Source: Bacteroidia bacterium (GTDB taxonomy: Bacteria > Bacteroidota > Bacteroidia > NS11-12g > UBA955). Taken from it: 5,672 nt of DNA. A program made the translations under genes and the position numbers. The notes beneath the pieces are model-generated. The model saw only the letters and a program-made list of their open reading frames with translations. It was not told the DNA's origin and searched no databases. Where the stretch lies: the NCBI GenBank assembly GCA_014376345.1, contig JACMRS010000037.1, positions 1-5,672 on the forward strand, in the 5' to 3' direction. Below are positions 1 to 5,521 of this stretch, one piece after another; positions within the stretch are counted from its first letter, which is position 1, and each line of letters starts with the position of its first letter.

Positions 1-375
1 CGGTTGTAATTCACACGCAGCCTGCATCGCCAAAGCTCTTTCAGATACCAGTTTCAGTCCGTCTTCAAACAACAGACAGCCGTTGGCAACCAATGCACTA
101 AATTCACCAAGAGAATGCCCTGCCACCATATCAGGATGAAAATCTGTCATTGTTTTTGCTGCAATAACAGAATGAAGGAATATTGCGGGTTGGGTTATTT
201 TAGTTTGTTTAAGTCCCTCATCAGTACCACCAAACATTTCATCAATGATATTAAACCCGAGAATTGTGTTTGCTTTGTCGAACATGGCTTTAGCCATATC
301 GTTACTTTCATAAAGGTCTTTTCCCATGCCTACAAACTGTGCGCCCTGTCCCGGAAATATATATGCTTTTTTCAT
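1..375 (-). CDS. fabD: Malonyl-CoA:ACP transacylase FabD, N-terminal part (cut by window edge)
   Basis: This enzyme moves the malonyl group from CoA to acyl carrier protein, which supplies the extender unit for fatty-acid synthesis in the cytoplasm. Reading the minus strand from the ATG at 375 gives 125 codons with no stop before the window edge, about 40% of a usual 290-310 residue FabD. The N-terminus MKKAYIFPGQGAQ holds the GQGAQ oxyanion-loop motif (residues 9-13). TQPA follows at 61-64, and the nucleophile elbow GHSLGE at 86-91 places the catalytic serine at 88. Arg113 in SERALAMQ sits where the family's malonyl-carboxylate-binding arginine is expected. The catalytic histidine lies beyond the window and cannot be checked. 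The gene is divergent from the SuhB-like gene and has its own promoter at 399-429. There is no Shine-Dalgarno sequence, as is common in Bacteroidota. Family assignment is secure. Confidence 0.95.
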   Translation of the reverse strand, partial: MKKAYIFPGQGAQFVGMGKDLYESNDMAKAMFDKANTILGFNIIDEMFGGTDEGLKQTKITQPAIFLHSVIAAKTMTDFHPDMVAGHSLGEFSALVANGCLLFEDGLKLVSERALAMQAACELQP

Positions 376-398
376 TTTGTGATTTTTAATATAAAAGT

Positions 399-429
399 CA
401 AACCTAAAATAATTTATCTGAAAATCAAA
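399..429 (-). promoter_or_regulatory. Bacteroidota-type promoter of fabD
   Basis: On the minus strand, TTTG (426-429) is followed after 19 nt by TAGGTTTG (399-406). This matches the Bacteroidota sigma-A consensus TTTG, about 19 bp, TAnnTTTG at all specified bases. The -7 box ends 23 nt before the fabD ATG, so transcription should start near 390-394 and leave a short leader of about 15-20 nt. Confidence 0.75.
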
Positions 430-474
430 TAAGTAATTTTTAACAAAAAATTAAATCTTCAATGAAGGATCGCC

Positions 475-482
475 TATTTTTG
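475..482 (+). promoter_or_regulatory. -7 promoter box just before the SuhB-like gene (probable leaderless start)
   Basis: TATTTTTG matches the Bacteroidota -7 consensus TAnnTTTG exactly and lies only 4 nt (TAAT) before the ATG at 487. A start site 5-8 nt past this box would fall on or beside the A of the ATG, so the transcript would have no leader or almost none. No clear TTTG is seen at the -33 position. The placement is the main evidence, because TATTTTTG can arise by chance in AT-rich DNA. Confidence 0.6.
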
Positions 483-486
483 TAAT

Positions 487-1287
487 ATGAATCTAAAAGC
501 CATTACCACAGAAGTCTGCGCTCTTGCAAAAGAAACAGGACAGTTTATTCTGAATGAAAGAAAAAATTTCTCATACAGCAAGGTTTCTGATAAGGGACTA
601 AATCAGCTTGTGAGTTATGTTGATATTGAAGCCGAAAAAAAGATTGCAGCCGGACTCAGTAAAATTGTTCCTGAAGCAGGTTATATTACAGAAGAAAACA
701 CACAGGCTGAGAATAAAGACAATACATTAGTTTGGGTAATTGACCCTTTGGATGGCACCACAAATTTTATTCATGGCTTGCCTGTTTACAGTGTCAGCAT
801 TGCTTTAATGCAAAATGGAAAAACTGTTTCGGGTGTGGTTTATGAAATAAATAAAGACGAATTATTTTCTGCCTGGAAAGACGGCGGTGCCTGGTTGAAT
901 GGTGAAAAAATTCAATGTTCAGCTGCTTTGTCTTTAAATGATTCATTGTTAGCAACCGGATTTCCATATTATGATTTTAAACAGATGGATGAATATCTTG
1001 GTGTTTTAAGAATGCTGATGAGAGAGAGTCATGGACTGCGTAGACTTGGCAGTGCAGCTGTTGATTTGGCTTATGTAGCTTGTGGCAGATTTGAAGGTTT
1101 TTTTGAATATGGACTTGCACCCTGGGATGTGGCAGCAGGTGTTTTAATTGTTGAAGAAGCGGGAGGAAAAGTGATTGATTTTCAGGGAGCTGAAAATTAT
1201 ATTTTTGGCAAAGAAATTATTGCCTGCTGTGCCGGCATAGAAGCTGAATTTATCAGGATTGTTAAGGAAGGTTTTTATAAAAGTTAA
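487..1287 (+). CDS. suhB: Inositol monophosphatase family protein (SuhB-like)
   Basis: This is a Mg2+-dependent phosphatase of the inositol monophosphatase superfamily, predicted to be cytosolic. Its 266 residues are the usual family length. All signature motifs are present: ITEEN with the metal-binding glutamates at 69-70, motif A DPLDGTTNF at 86-94 (ligands Asp86, Asp89, Thr91), and motif B PWDVAAG at 212-218 (Asp214). ATGFPY (156-161) and RRLGSAAVDLAYVACGR (185-201) are also typical. The ATG at 487 is preferred because a -7 promoter box lies just upstream and the N-terminus aligns with the family's first helix. Family members hydrolyse inositol-1-phosphate, and some act on other sugar phosphates or 3'-phosphoadenosine phosphates. 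The sequence alone does not settle the substrate, so the symbol is a family-level label. The lipoprotein gene starts 25 nt downstream and may be read through. Confidence 0.92.
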   Translation: MNLKAITTEVCALAKETGQFILNERKNFSYSKVSDKGLNQLVSYVDIEAEKKIAAGLSKIVPEAGYITEENTQAENKDNTLVWVIDPLDGTTNFIHGLPVYSVSIALMQNGKTVSGVVYEINKDELFSAWKDGGAWLNGEKIQCSAALSLNDSLLATGFPYYDFKQMDEYLGVLRMLMRESHGLRRLGSAAVDLAYVACGRFEGFFEYGLAPWDVAAGVLIVEEAGGKVIDFQGAENYIFGKEIIACCAGIEAEFIRIVKEGFYKS

Positions 1288-1312
1288 TTTATTATAAATG
1301 ACATTTTAACTT

Positions 1313-1981
1313 ATGTTAAATTATAAACGTTATTTAACTATTGCTGCTTTTATAACTGGTTTACTTATCATACAAAGTAGTAGTTGCAAAAAGAAAACTC
1401 CGCCAACTGTATGTTCTGAAGAAATTACGATAAAATTTCCTAAAAACGCTCTGGATCGTTTATTTTTTTTGGATTCATCATATTGGGTTTATCAAGACAG
1501 TATAAGCGGACAGATAGATAGTTTTTGGGTTGATTATTCACAGATCGGAAATGTAAATTTAGAAAAACGAAATTATCAAACTAAGGGAAAGTGTTACCAA
1601 CAAGGAAGATGCTTTATTAAGAGTAGATTGCAAAATGATTATACAATTGAATTTACCGCCAATCCCCAATCAACCGGTATTTCCTTAGAGAATGAATTAT
1701 TTAATGTCACACTAATTTACAAACAAAACACAATCTATTATTTTGATATTGGAAATCAAAATTATATAAACGGCTATACTGATGGTTTCGTTGAGAATAT
1801 ACCAGAAGTCAAATTAAAAAATAAAATATTCTATGACATCTTAAAACGCACTACTTTGCTGATTCCAAGTTCTTTCGATATTTTTAAAGTTTCTTATTTT
1901 GGTAATAATATAGGACTTATTAAATATATCAAGCCTGATGGAAGTGTGTGGGAATTAGTTAGATATAAAATTAAACAATAA
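1313..1981 (+). CDS. Putative lipoprotein of unknown function
   Basis: This 222-residue protein has a lipoprotein signal peptide: a short basic start (MLNYKR), a hydrophobic stretch at about 8-20 (LTIAAFITGLLII), and the lipobox-like QSSSC, with Cys25 as the likely lipidated residue. CKKK follows directly, without the acidic cluster that directs Bacteroidota lipoproteins to the cell surface, so a periplasm-facing anchor is more likely. The rest is soluble-looking, rich in Tyr, Asn, Ile and Phe, and contains two more cysteines close together at 93 and 100 that could form a disulphide. I recognise no domain. The gene is visibly more AT-rich than the gene before it: sampled 60-nt rows run about 23-32% GC, against 37-47% in the SuhB-like gene. 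That suggests weak constraint or recent acquisition. It has no good promoter in the 25-nt gap and may be co-transcribed with the upstream gene. Confidence 0.75.
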   Translation: MLNYKRYLTIAAFITGLLIIQSSSCKKKTPPTVCSEEITIKFPKNALDRLFFLDSSYWVYQDSISGQIDSFWVDYSQIGNVNLEKRNYQTKGKCYQQGRCFIKSRLQNDYTIEFTANPQSTGISLENELFNVTLIYKQNTIYYFDIGNQNYINGYTDGFVENIPEVKLKNKIFYDILKRTTLLIPSSFDIFKVSYFGNNIGLIKYIKPDGSVWELVRYKIKQ

Positions 1982-1986
1982 ATCTT

Positions 1987-2013
1987 AAAACAAAAAAGTG
2001 TTTCGCTATCACT
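1987..2013 (-). terminator. Weak candidate terminator of the four-gene unit
   Basis: Just past the last stop codon, the minus strand reads AGTG (2013-2010), a 9-nt loop, CACT (2000-1997), then TTTTTGTTTT (1996-1987). The U-rich tail is good, but the stem is only 4 bp. It lies in the 35-nt gap between convergent genes, where a terminator would be expected. Confidence 0.35.
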
Positions 2014-2016
2014 GAA

Positions 2017-2820
2017 TTAATTATGAATCGCCTGATTCATTTCTTCCCTCCAACCCAAAAGATAAGTAATTTTCATCCCAAATTTATTTTTAACTGTTCC
2101 GGATTTCCAGGTATAATTTCCTCCTGCATTCTTTGCAATTGAAAGCATTTGTTCTTCACTATAAAGTCTTAAAACAGATACAATGCCATCCCATATTGTA
2201 CAAAATGGAATTACAGGAATTAAATACGTAAAAATAATTCTTGAAATCCTGAATGGTCCGATGAAAGGGGTTAGAAAAATAAAACCCAGCGGGTGAAGAA
2301 TTAAAATATCGAGTATCATTAAAATACTCTTATTGCCGTCAAAAACTGCGATGCCTTCACCAGCATCAACGGCATTTTTAATTACAGCAGTTGCTGTATT
2401 TTTATCAAAATGATGAAACCCTGAAAAAACAGTTCGGAAACCTTTTAAATTCTTTGGAACATTGCAGGCATCAACGGGTTCCTTCACATAATTAATAGTA
2501 TTACCCGAAGCAATTTTTAATCTTTCCCAAGCTAAAATTGACGGATATTTATCAGTTAGAGTAATGGTTGTTTTTTCTTTGCCTGTATTTAATCCGGAAA
2601 TTATCTGCTCAACAGGACCGCCACTTCCTGAACACAGATCGACAATAGATATCGATTGTGATTTTTCCAAAGCATTTTTCAAAAGAGGAACTACGGGCGA
2701 ATAAAGATTTGAAAATCTGAAAACAAATCTCAAATAATCCGTCATAGATTCACGGATGAAACAAGGAAACCAGGCAAGGTCTTCAAATTCAAAAAAACGT
2801 TTCTTGTTTTCAGAAACCAT
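2017..2820 (-). CDS. Class I SAM-dependent methyltransferase-like protein with hydrophobic C-terminal half
   Basis: This 267-residue protein is the last gene of the minus-strand unit. The Rossmann-type SAM site is recognisable: motif I IVDLCSGSGGP (59-69), an acidic end of strand 2 in ITLTDKYP (Asp90), and FSGFHHF (132-138) followed by GIAVFDGNK (156-164) near strands 4 and 5. The N-terminus is rich in aromatic residues (FEFEDLAWFPCFIRESMTDY, 10-29). After the core comes a very hydrophobic stretch at about 166-209 (ILMILDILILHPLGFIFL, then ISRIIFTYLIPVIPF), broken by a short polar turn, and then WDGIVSVLRLYSEEQM (210-225). Such a stretch is unusual for a soluble methyltransferase and suggests membrane association or a lipid-like substrate. 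The ATG at 2820 lies 16 nt after the ZIP stop codon. The fold assignment is fairly safe; activity and substrate are unknown. Confidence 0.7.
   Translation of the reverse strand: MVSENKKRFFEFEDLAWFPCFIRESMTDYLRFVFRFSNLYSPVVPLLKNALEKSQSISIVDLCSGSGGPVEQIISGLNTGKEKTTITLTDKYPSILAWERLKIASGNTINYVKEPVDACNVPKNLKGFRTVFSGFHHFDKNTATAVIKNAVDAGEGIAVFDGNKSILMILDILILHPLGFIFLTPFIGPFRISRIIFTYLIPVIPFCTIWDGIVSVLRLYSEEQMLSIAKNAGGNYTWKSGTVKNKFGMKITYLLGWREEMNQAIHN
2023..2045 (+). terminator. Perfect 7-bp hairpin, possible weak terminator for the lipoprotein gene
   Basis: ATGAATC (2023-2029), loop GCCT and GATTCAT (2034-2040) form a perfect stem, followed by TTCTT on the plus strand. The stem has only two G-C pairs, the U-run is interrupted, and it lies inside the last codons of the convergent methyltransferase gene. 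The structure is certain as sequence; its role as a terminator is a guess. Confidence 0.25.
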
Positions 2821-2836
2821 CTTAAAATATCAAATT

Positions 2837-3544
2837 TTAAATGATAAGCAATGCTAGTCCTGCTCCGATTGCAATGGCAATCAGTTTAATACGGCCAATC
2901 TTATGGTCGACACTGTTTTCAAATAAGATAGTTGTTGAGATATGCAGGAATGTACCGATTACCAGAGCCATTAAAATATTTTCATACTCTTTAATAACCT
3001 CCGAACCTCCTTTTACCAATGATCCTGTAAGACAACCCAAAGGCGACATCATAGCATAGAAACAAAGCAAACCTGCAAGCATTGCGCCTTTAAATTTAGC
3101 TGATGATCTTAAAATCATGATTAATGCAAATGCTGCAGGAATTTCATGAAGACCAATTCCAAATATCAAACCTGATTGTGAACGGTCATTTCCCAGCAAC
3201 TCACCCCCTACCGGAATACCTTCCAGAAAGGCATGCATACTTAAACCAATAAACAATCCTGCATTGGATTTAAGATGGCTGTGCATGTGACCATGTTCAA
3301 CACCCTGAGTTAATTTTTCAAGAAGTATCTGCAGAAAAAATCCTGCCAGAACATAAATTCCTGTGTTGGCATTTTTACTGTATATCTCAGGAATCAATCC
3401 AAGAACTGTTATTGCAAACAGAAAAGATCCGCTGAAAGCAAGTACAATTTTTAAGGTGTCCTTATAATCCCTTGCGGTATTAAGAGCAATCAATCCACCG
3501 GTAAGGGGACAGACGAACAGGAATAAATAGTAGTACCAGGTCAA
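2837..3544 (-). CDS. ZIP-family metal transporter with variant metal centre
   Basis: This is a 235-residue inner-membrane protein of the ZIP family, which brings Zn2+, Fe2+ or similar ions into the cytoplasm. About eight hydrophobic segments can be traced, near 4-22, 31-53, 61-79, 95-116, 123-147, 152-175, 188-209 and 217-235. A His-rich loop (EHGHMHSH, 83-90) lies between segments 3 and 4, as in the family. Segment 4 carries HAFLEG (His104, Glu108) and segment 5 carries HEIPAAF (His133, Glu134). Canonical members have H-N-x-x-[DE]-G and [HQ]-[NED]-I-P-[EH]; here the second residue of the first motif (Ala105) and the fifth of the second (Ala137) are alanine. The start is TTG at 3544, in a TTGA overlap with the PAP2 stop codon. 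No ATG is available: the frame is open only to 3577 and the next internal Met is residue 103. Metal and direction are not determined by the sequence. Confidence 0.87.
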   Translation of the reverse strand: MTWYYYLFLFVCPLTGGLIALNTARDYKDTLKIVLAFSGSFLFAITVLGLIPEIYSKNANTGIYVLAGFFLQILLEKLTQGVEHGHMHSHLKSNAGLFIGLSMHAFLEGIPVGGELLGNDRSQSGLIFGIGLHEIPAAFALIMILRSSAKFKGAMLAGLLCFYAMMSPLGCLTGSLVKGGSEVIKEYENILMALVIGTFLHISTTILFENSVDHKIGRIKLIAIAIGAGLALLII

Positions 3545-4131
3545 GATGCAAATCTTTTTTGAAGCAGCAAATTTAGATTAAAACAGGCAAATCCGGTAAT
3601 AATTCCTATGATGCCACCACCAATTACATCTCCGGGATAATGCACACCTACATAAACCCTTGACCATGAAATAGCAAAAGCCCAAAAAAGCCACAAATAA
3701 TAATAGGCATGATTCTTTTTAATAGAGAACAAAAGAATCATAAATACGGCAATTGCAAAATGGTTGGCAGCATGAGAAGAAGGAAAACTTCCCGAATCGC
3801 TGCATGGCACTGCATCACTTCCATTATTATCTATTATGATTCTTGCGTGCAGTGCTTCAACCTTGCAGGGCCTTGGTCTGAAAATAGTTGGTTTTATGAG
3901 TCCGGATGTAACTCTGTCCGAAACAAGCACACTTAGCAGCAGGCAAGAAATTGCGATGACAGCATTTTTAACTTTAAAGCTTTTTAAAATCAGATAAAAC
4001 AGAAAAATATAAACCGGAATCCATGTATATTTATTTGTTATCAGCGGCATCATTAAATCCAGAAAACCGGTATGCCATTTTCCGTTAATGAGACTAAATA
4101 AATAACGATCTAATTCCAGTATTTTTTCCAT
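3541..4131 (-). CDS. PAP2-family phosphatase (membrane lipid-phosphate type)
   Basis: This 196-residue integral membrane protein has the complete phosphatidic acid phosphatase type 2 active site. Motif 1 is K-x6-RP at 80-88 (Lys80, Arg87, Pro88), motif 2 is PSSH at 118-121 (His121, the usual general acid; PSGH in many relatives), and motif 3 is SR-x5-H-x3-D at 157-168 (Arg158, nucleophile His164, Asp168). Hydrophobic helices lie near 36-50, 56-76, 122-136, 143-156 and 168-190. Family members remove phosphate from phosphatidate, undecaprenyl pyrophosphate, phosphatidylglycerol phosphate or lipid A on the outer face of the inner membrane; which applies here cannot be read from the sequence. The ATG at 4131 lies 2 nt past the preceding methyltransferase stop, and the TGA at 3541-3543 overlaps the TTG start of the ZIP gene, so all three are probably translated from one mRNA. 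Confidence 0.92.
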   Translation of the reverse strand: MEKILELDRYLFSLINGKWHTGFLDLMMPLITNKYTWIPVYIFLFYLILKSFKVKNAVIAISCLLLSVLVSDRVTSGLIKPTIFRPRPCKVEALHARIIIDNNGSDAVPCSDSGSFPSSHAANHFAIAVFMILLFSIKKNHAYYYLWLFWAFAISWSRVYVGVHYPGDVIGGGIIGIITGFACFNLNLLLQKRFAS

Positions 4132-4133
4132 TA

Positions 4134-4880
4134 TTAAAGTTTTTTAGAAACCATAATCAAGCGGTCAGAATTATCAATATCAAAAGGCTCCAGATCGTAA
4201 CTGCCATAAATTTCAAGCATTCCGAGTTTCGCTTTTTTATAAAGATCTTTAAATTCTTCCTGTGATATTGCTTCCACAATTTCTCTGAAATGACAAAGTC
4301 TGCCTTCATCATCAACGAGATTTATGTCTTTGTAGAGATAGCGGCCTCTCATTACACGTGTAATATAAAAATCAGTGCCCTGAGAAGGTTTTTTTTCATG
4401 CGGCACCAAAGTCCTGATTACTTTATTAGAATTAAAAAAATCCTGCACAAACAAACCATTTTTCTTAAGGCTTTCAGTTACCGCGTTTAATGTTTTCAAA
4501 TTGTCTGCAGGAGATTCAAAATAGCCGAAACTAGTAAATAGATTAAACACGCAATTGAATCGTTTTTTTGCAAAAGGAATCCTCATATCATGAACAAAAA
4601 AATGAAGGTTGGCTTTTTGATTTTTTTTAGCTTCAGCAATACTCTCAAAACTAAGATCTACTCCGGTAACATTGAAATTATTTTCAGAAAGTGTCAGAGC
4701 ATGACGGCCTTTCCCGCAAGCCAGGTCAAGAACTTCCGCACCATCAGGCAAATTGAGTTTCTCAACAATTTTCCTGATAAAGTTACGGGCTTCATCCTCA
4801 TTTCTGTTGCAGTACAGTTTGTGATAAAAAGGTGAATTAAACCATTCGCGGTACCAAGGTTCTACTTCATATTCATCCAT
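4134..4880 (-). CDS. Class I SAM-dependent methyltransferase, first gene of the four-gene unit
   Basis: This is a predicted cytosolic methyltransferase of 248 residues from the ATG at 4880. The SAM site is clear: motif I VLDLACGKGRH (50-60), Asp75 closing strand 2 in VTGVDLS (71-77), HDMR (97-100, Asp98) near the adenine pocket, and FNCVFNLFTSFGYF (108-121) at strand 4. The N-terminal EPWYREWFNSPFYHKLYCNR (7-26) resembles the W/F-rich start of a common Bacteroidota methyltransferase family. An alternative in-frame TTG at 4898 would add six residues. I prefer 4880 because it is an ATG, its N-terminus looks like that family, and a -7-like box (4886-4893) overlaps the longer frame and would leave it untranscribed. 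The substrate is unknown. Both a small molecule and a lipid precursor are possible given the PAP2 gene 2 nt downstream. Confidence 0.85.
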   Translation of the reverse strand: MDEYEVEPWYREWFNSPFYHKLYCNRNEDEARNFIRKIVEKLNLPDGAEVLDLACGKGRHALTLSENNFNVTGVDLSFESIAEAKKNQKANLHFFVHDMRIPFAKKRFNCVFNLFTSFGYFESPADNLKTLNAVTESLKKNGLFVQDFFNSNKVIRTLVPHEKKPSQGTDFYITRVMRGRYLYKDINLVDDEGRLCHFREIVEAISQEEFKDLYKKAKLGMLEIYGSYDLEPFDIDNSDRLIMVSKKL

Positions 4881-4885
4881 ATCTG

Positions 4886-4893
4886 CAAAATAA
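4886..4893 (-). promoter_or_regulatory. Candidate -7 box of the four-gene unit
   Basis: TTATTTTG on the minus strand differs from TAnnTTTG at one base and lies 5 nt (CAGAT) before the ATG at 4880. The box-to-ATG spacing is almost the same as in front of the SuhB-like gene, which again suggests a leaderless or nearly leaderless mRNA. No TTTG is seen at the expected -33 distance, so this is a weak call. Confidence 0.4.
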
Positions 4894-4982
4894 ACCAATA
4901 AAAACTGATTAAGGTAATAATTACAATTAATAATTGACAGATAAATAATTCCAGTAGCGACCCATCATGATTCCACCCAATT

Positions 4983-5044
4983 GTCATTCTGAAACTAATG
5001 ACACTTATGGCTCGCCATAATAGTGTCATTTGGTGATGAATCTC
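4983..5044 (+). repeat. Intergenic hairpin repeat, copy 1
   Basis: The left end is GTCATTCTGA (4983-4992) and the right end is GTGATGAATCTC (5033-5044). The interior carries a long hairpin: AATGACACTTATGGC (4997-5011), a 2-nt TC tip, GCCATA (5014-5019), a 2-nt AT bulge and AGTGTCATT (5022-5030), giving about 15 pairs (the innermost probably open). The ends resemble the short GTCATTCTGAGCG...GAAGAATCTC repeat that I recall as widespread between genes in Bacteroidota; a genome search would be needed to confirm this. Confidence 0.7.
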
Positions 5045-5119
5045 CTACGCTATTAACTTGGAGAGGGAATTCTTATTTCTGATTAATTGATTTCTGATTT
5101 TAGGTTATTCACGCATTCT

Positions 5120-5163
5120 CTTGGGACGCTGCCCCAAGTTGAGATGTGGGAGGCCTTCAGCCT
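5120..5163 (+). repeat. Pair of short GC-rich hairpins
   Basis: CTTGGG (5120-5125) pairs with CCCAAG (5133-5138) around a 7-nt loop. AGGC (5151-5154) pairs with GCCT (5160-5163) around CTTCA. The 8-mer CCCCAAGT at 5132-5139 recurs at 5431-5438 next to another hairpin. Neither stem is followed by a T-run, so these are not convincing terminators. Confidence 0.45.
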
Positions 5164-5310
5164 GTTATCATATTAATGAAAAGGACCGAAAGGACATGAA
5201 TGACAAATATTATTTATTCGTAATTCGTTATTAAAATATTGCTGGTATAAAAATACATTGTTGGGTATGAATTGCAATCATGCTCCGGTTCTTAGATCAA
5301 TGTCATCAAT

Positions 5311-5350
5311 GTGATAAATTATAACAATTCAGATCGTGTGAAATTATCAC
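5311..5350 (+). repeat. Imperfect hairpin, 7-bp stem with large loop
   Basis: GTGATAA (5311-5317) and TTATCAC (5344-5350) are exact complements separated by 26 nt. A tandem 9-bp near-repeat, ATCAATGTC then ATCAATGTG (5296-5313), overlaps the left arm. No function is apparent. Confidence 0.4.
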
Positions 5351-5362
5351 TTCACCAATACC

Positions 5363-5449
5363 AACCCCCTTGTGGGGTTTAAGCTCTTAGCGGGGGATGC
5401 AATCCCTCGACAAAAGGACAACACACGACACCCCAAGTCCTGTAAGGAC
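5363..5449 (+). repeat. Cluster of three compact GC-rich hairpins
   Basis: Hairpin 1 is AACCCC (5363-5368) with GGGGTT (5374-5379), loop CTTGT. Hairpin 2 is the strongest: an 8-bp stem over 5391-5409 with one G-T wobble and a GCA loop. Hairpin 3 is GTCCT (5437-5441), loop GTA, AGGAC (5445-5449). They stand out as GC-rich islands in AT-rich DNA and lack T-runs. They resemble short hairpin repeats scattered between genes in many bacterial genomes; whether they form one family here needs a genome search. Confidence 0.55.
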
Positions 5450-5521
5450 GGCAGATTATCAGGGCGTTGAAATTAATCAATCACGAATTAATGACGGGAT
5501 ACGAAAATGAATTACGAATTA

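Larger units (their letters stand above)
5216..5519. repeat. 304-bp segment bounded by an 11-bp inverted repeat
   Basis: ATTCGTAATTC (5216-5226) and its exact reverse complement GAATTACGAAT (5509-5519) bound a segment that holds the densest hairpin cluster in the window. Tandem ATTCGTAATTCG-like sequence is low in complexity, so part of the match may be compositional. No coding capacity was found inside. Confidence 0.45.

Noticed and set aside
115..432. A 105-codon open frame on the plus strand with many Cys and His residues
   Set aside because: It lies antisense to the well-supported fabD over most of its length, contains the fabD promoter, and its composition is what an antisense shadow would give.
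1200..1207. TATTTTTG inside the SuhB-like gene, about 105 bp before the lipoprotein gene
   Set aside because: It fits the -7 consensus but has no -33 partner, lies in codons, and such T-rich octamers are common here. A promoter role is possible but unsupported.
2841..3059. A 72-codon plus-strand open frame
   Set aside because: It is wholly antisense to the ZIP transporter gene, with no promoter box or recognisable protein feature.
3709..3936. A 75-codon plus-strand open frame
   Set aside because: It is antisense to the PAP2 active-site region, whose motifs are intact on the minus strand.
4290..4835. Two short plus-strand open frames (66 and 81 codons)
   Set aside because: Both are antisense to the first methyltransferase gene and show no family features.
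4930..4985. A degraded tRNA or attachment site near CCAGTAGCGACCCATC
   Set aside because: No cloverleaf arms, TTCGAATC-like arm or integrase gene could be found.
5363..5409. GC-rich hairpins as intrinsic terminators
   Set aside because: Neither stem is followed by a run of T, and no gene ends nearby on either strand.
5120..5449. Possible CRISPR array from repeated hairpin-like units
   Set aside because: The hairpins differ in sequence and spacing, there are no identical repeats of 25-40 bp, and no cas genes are present.
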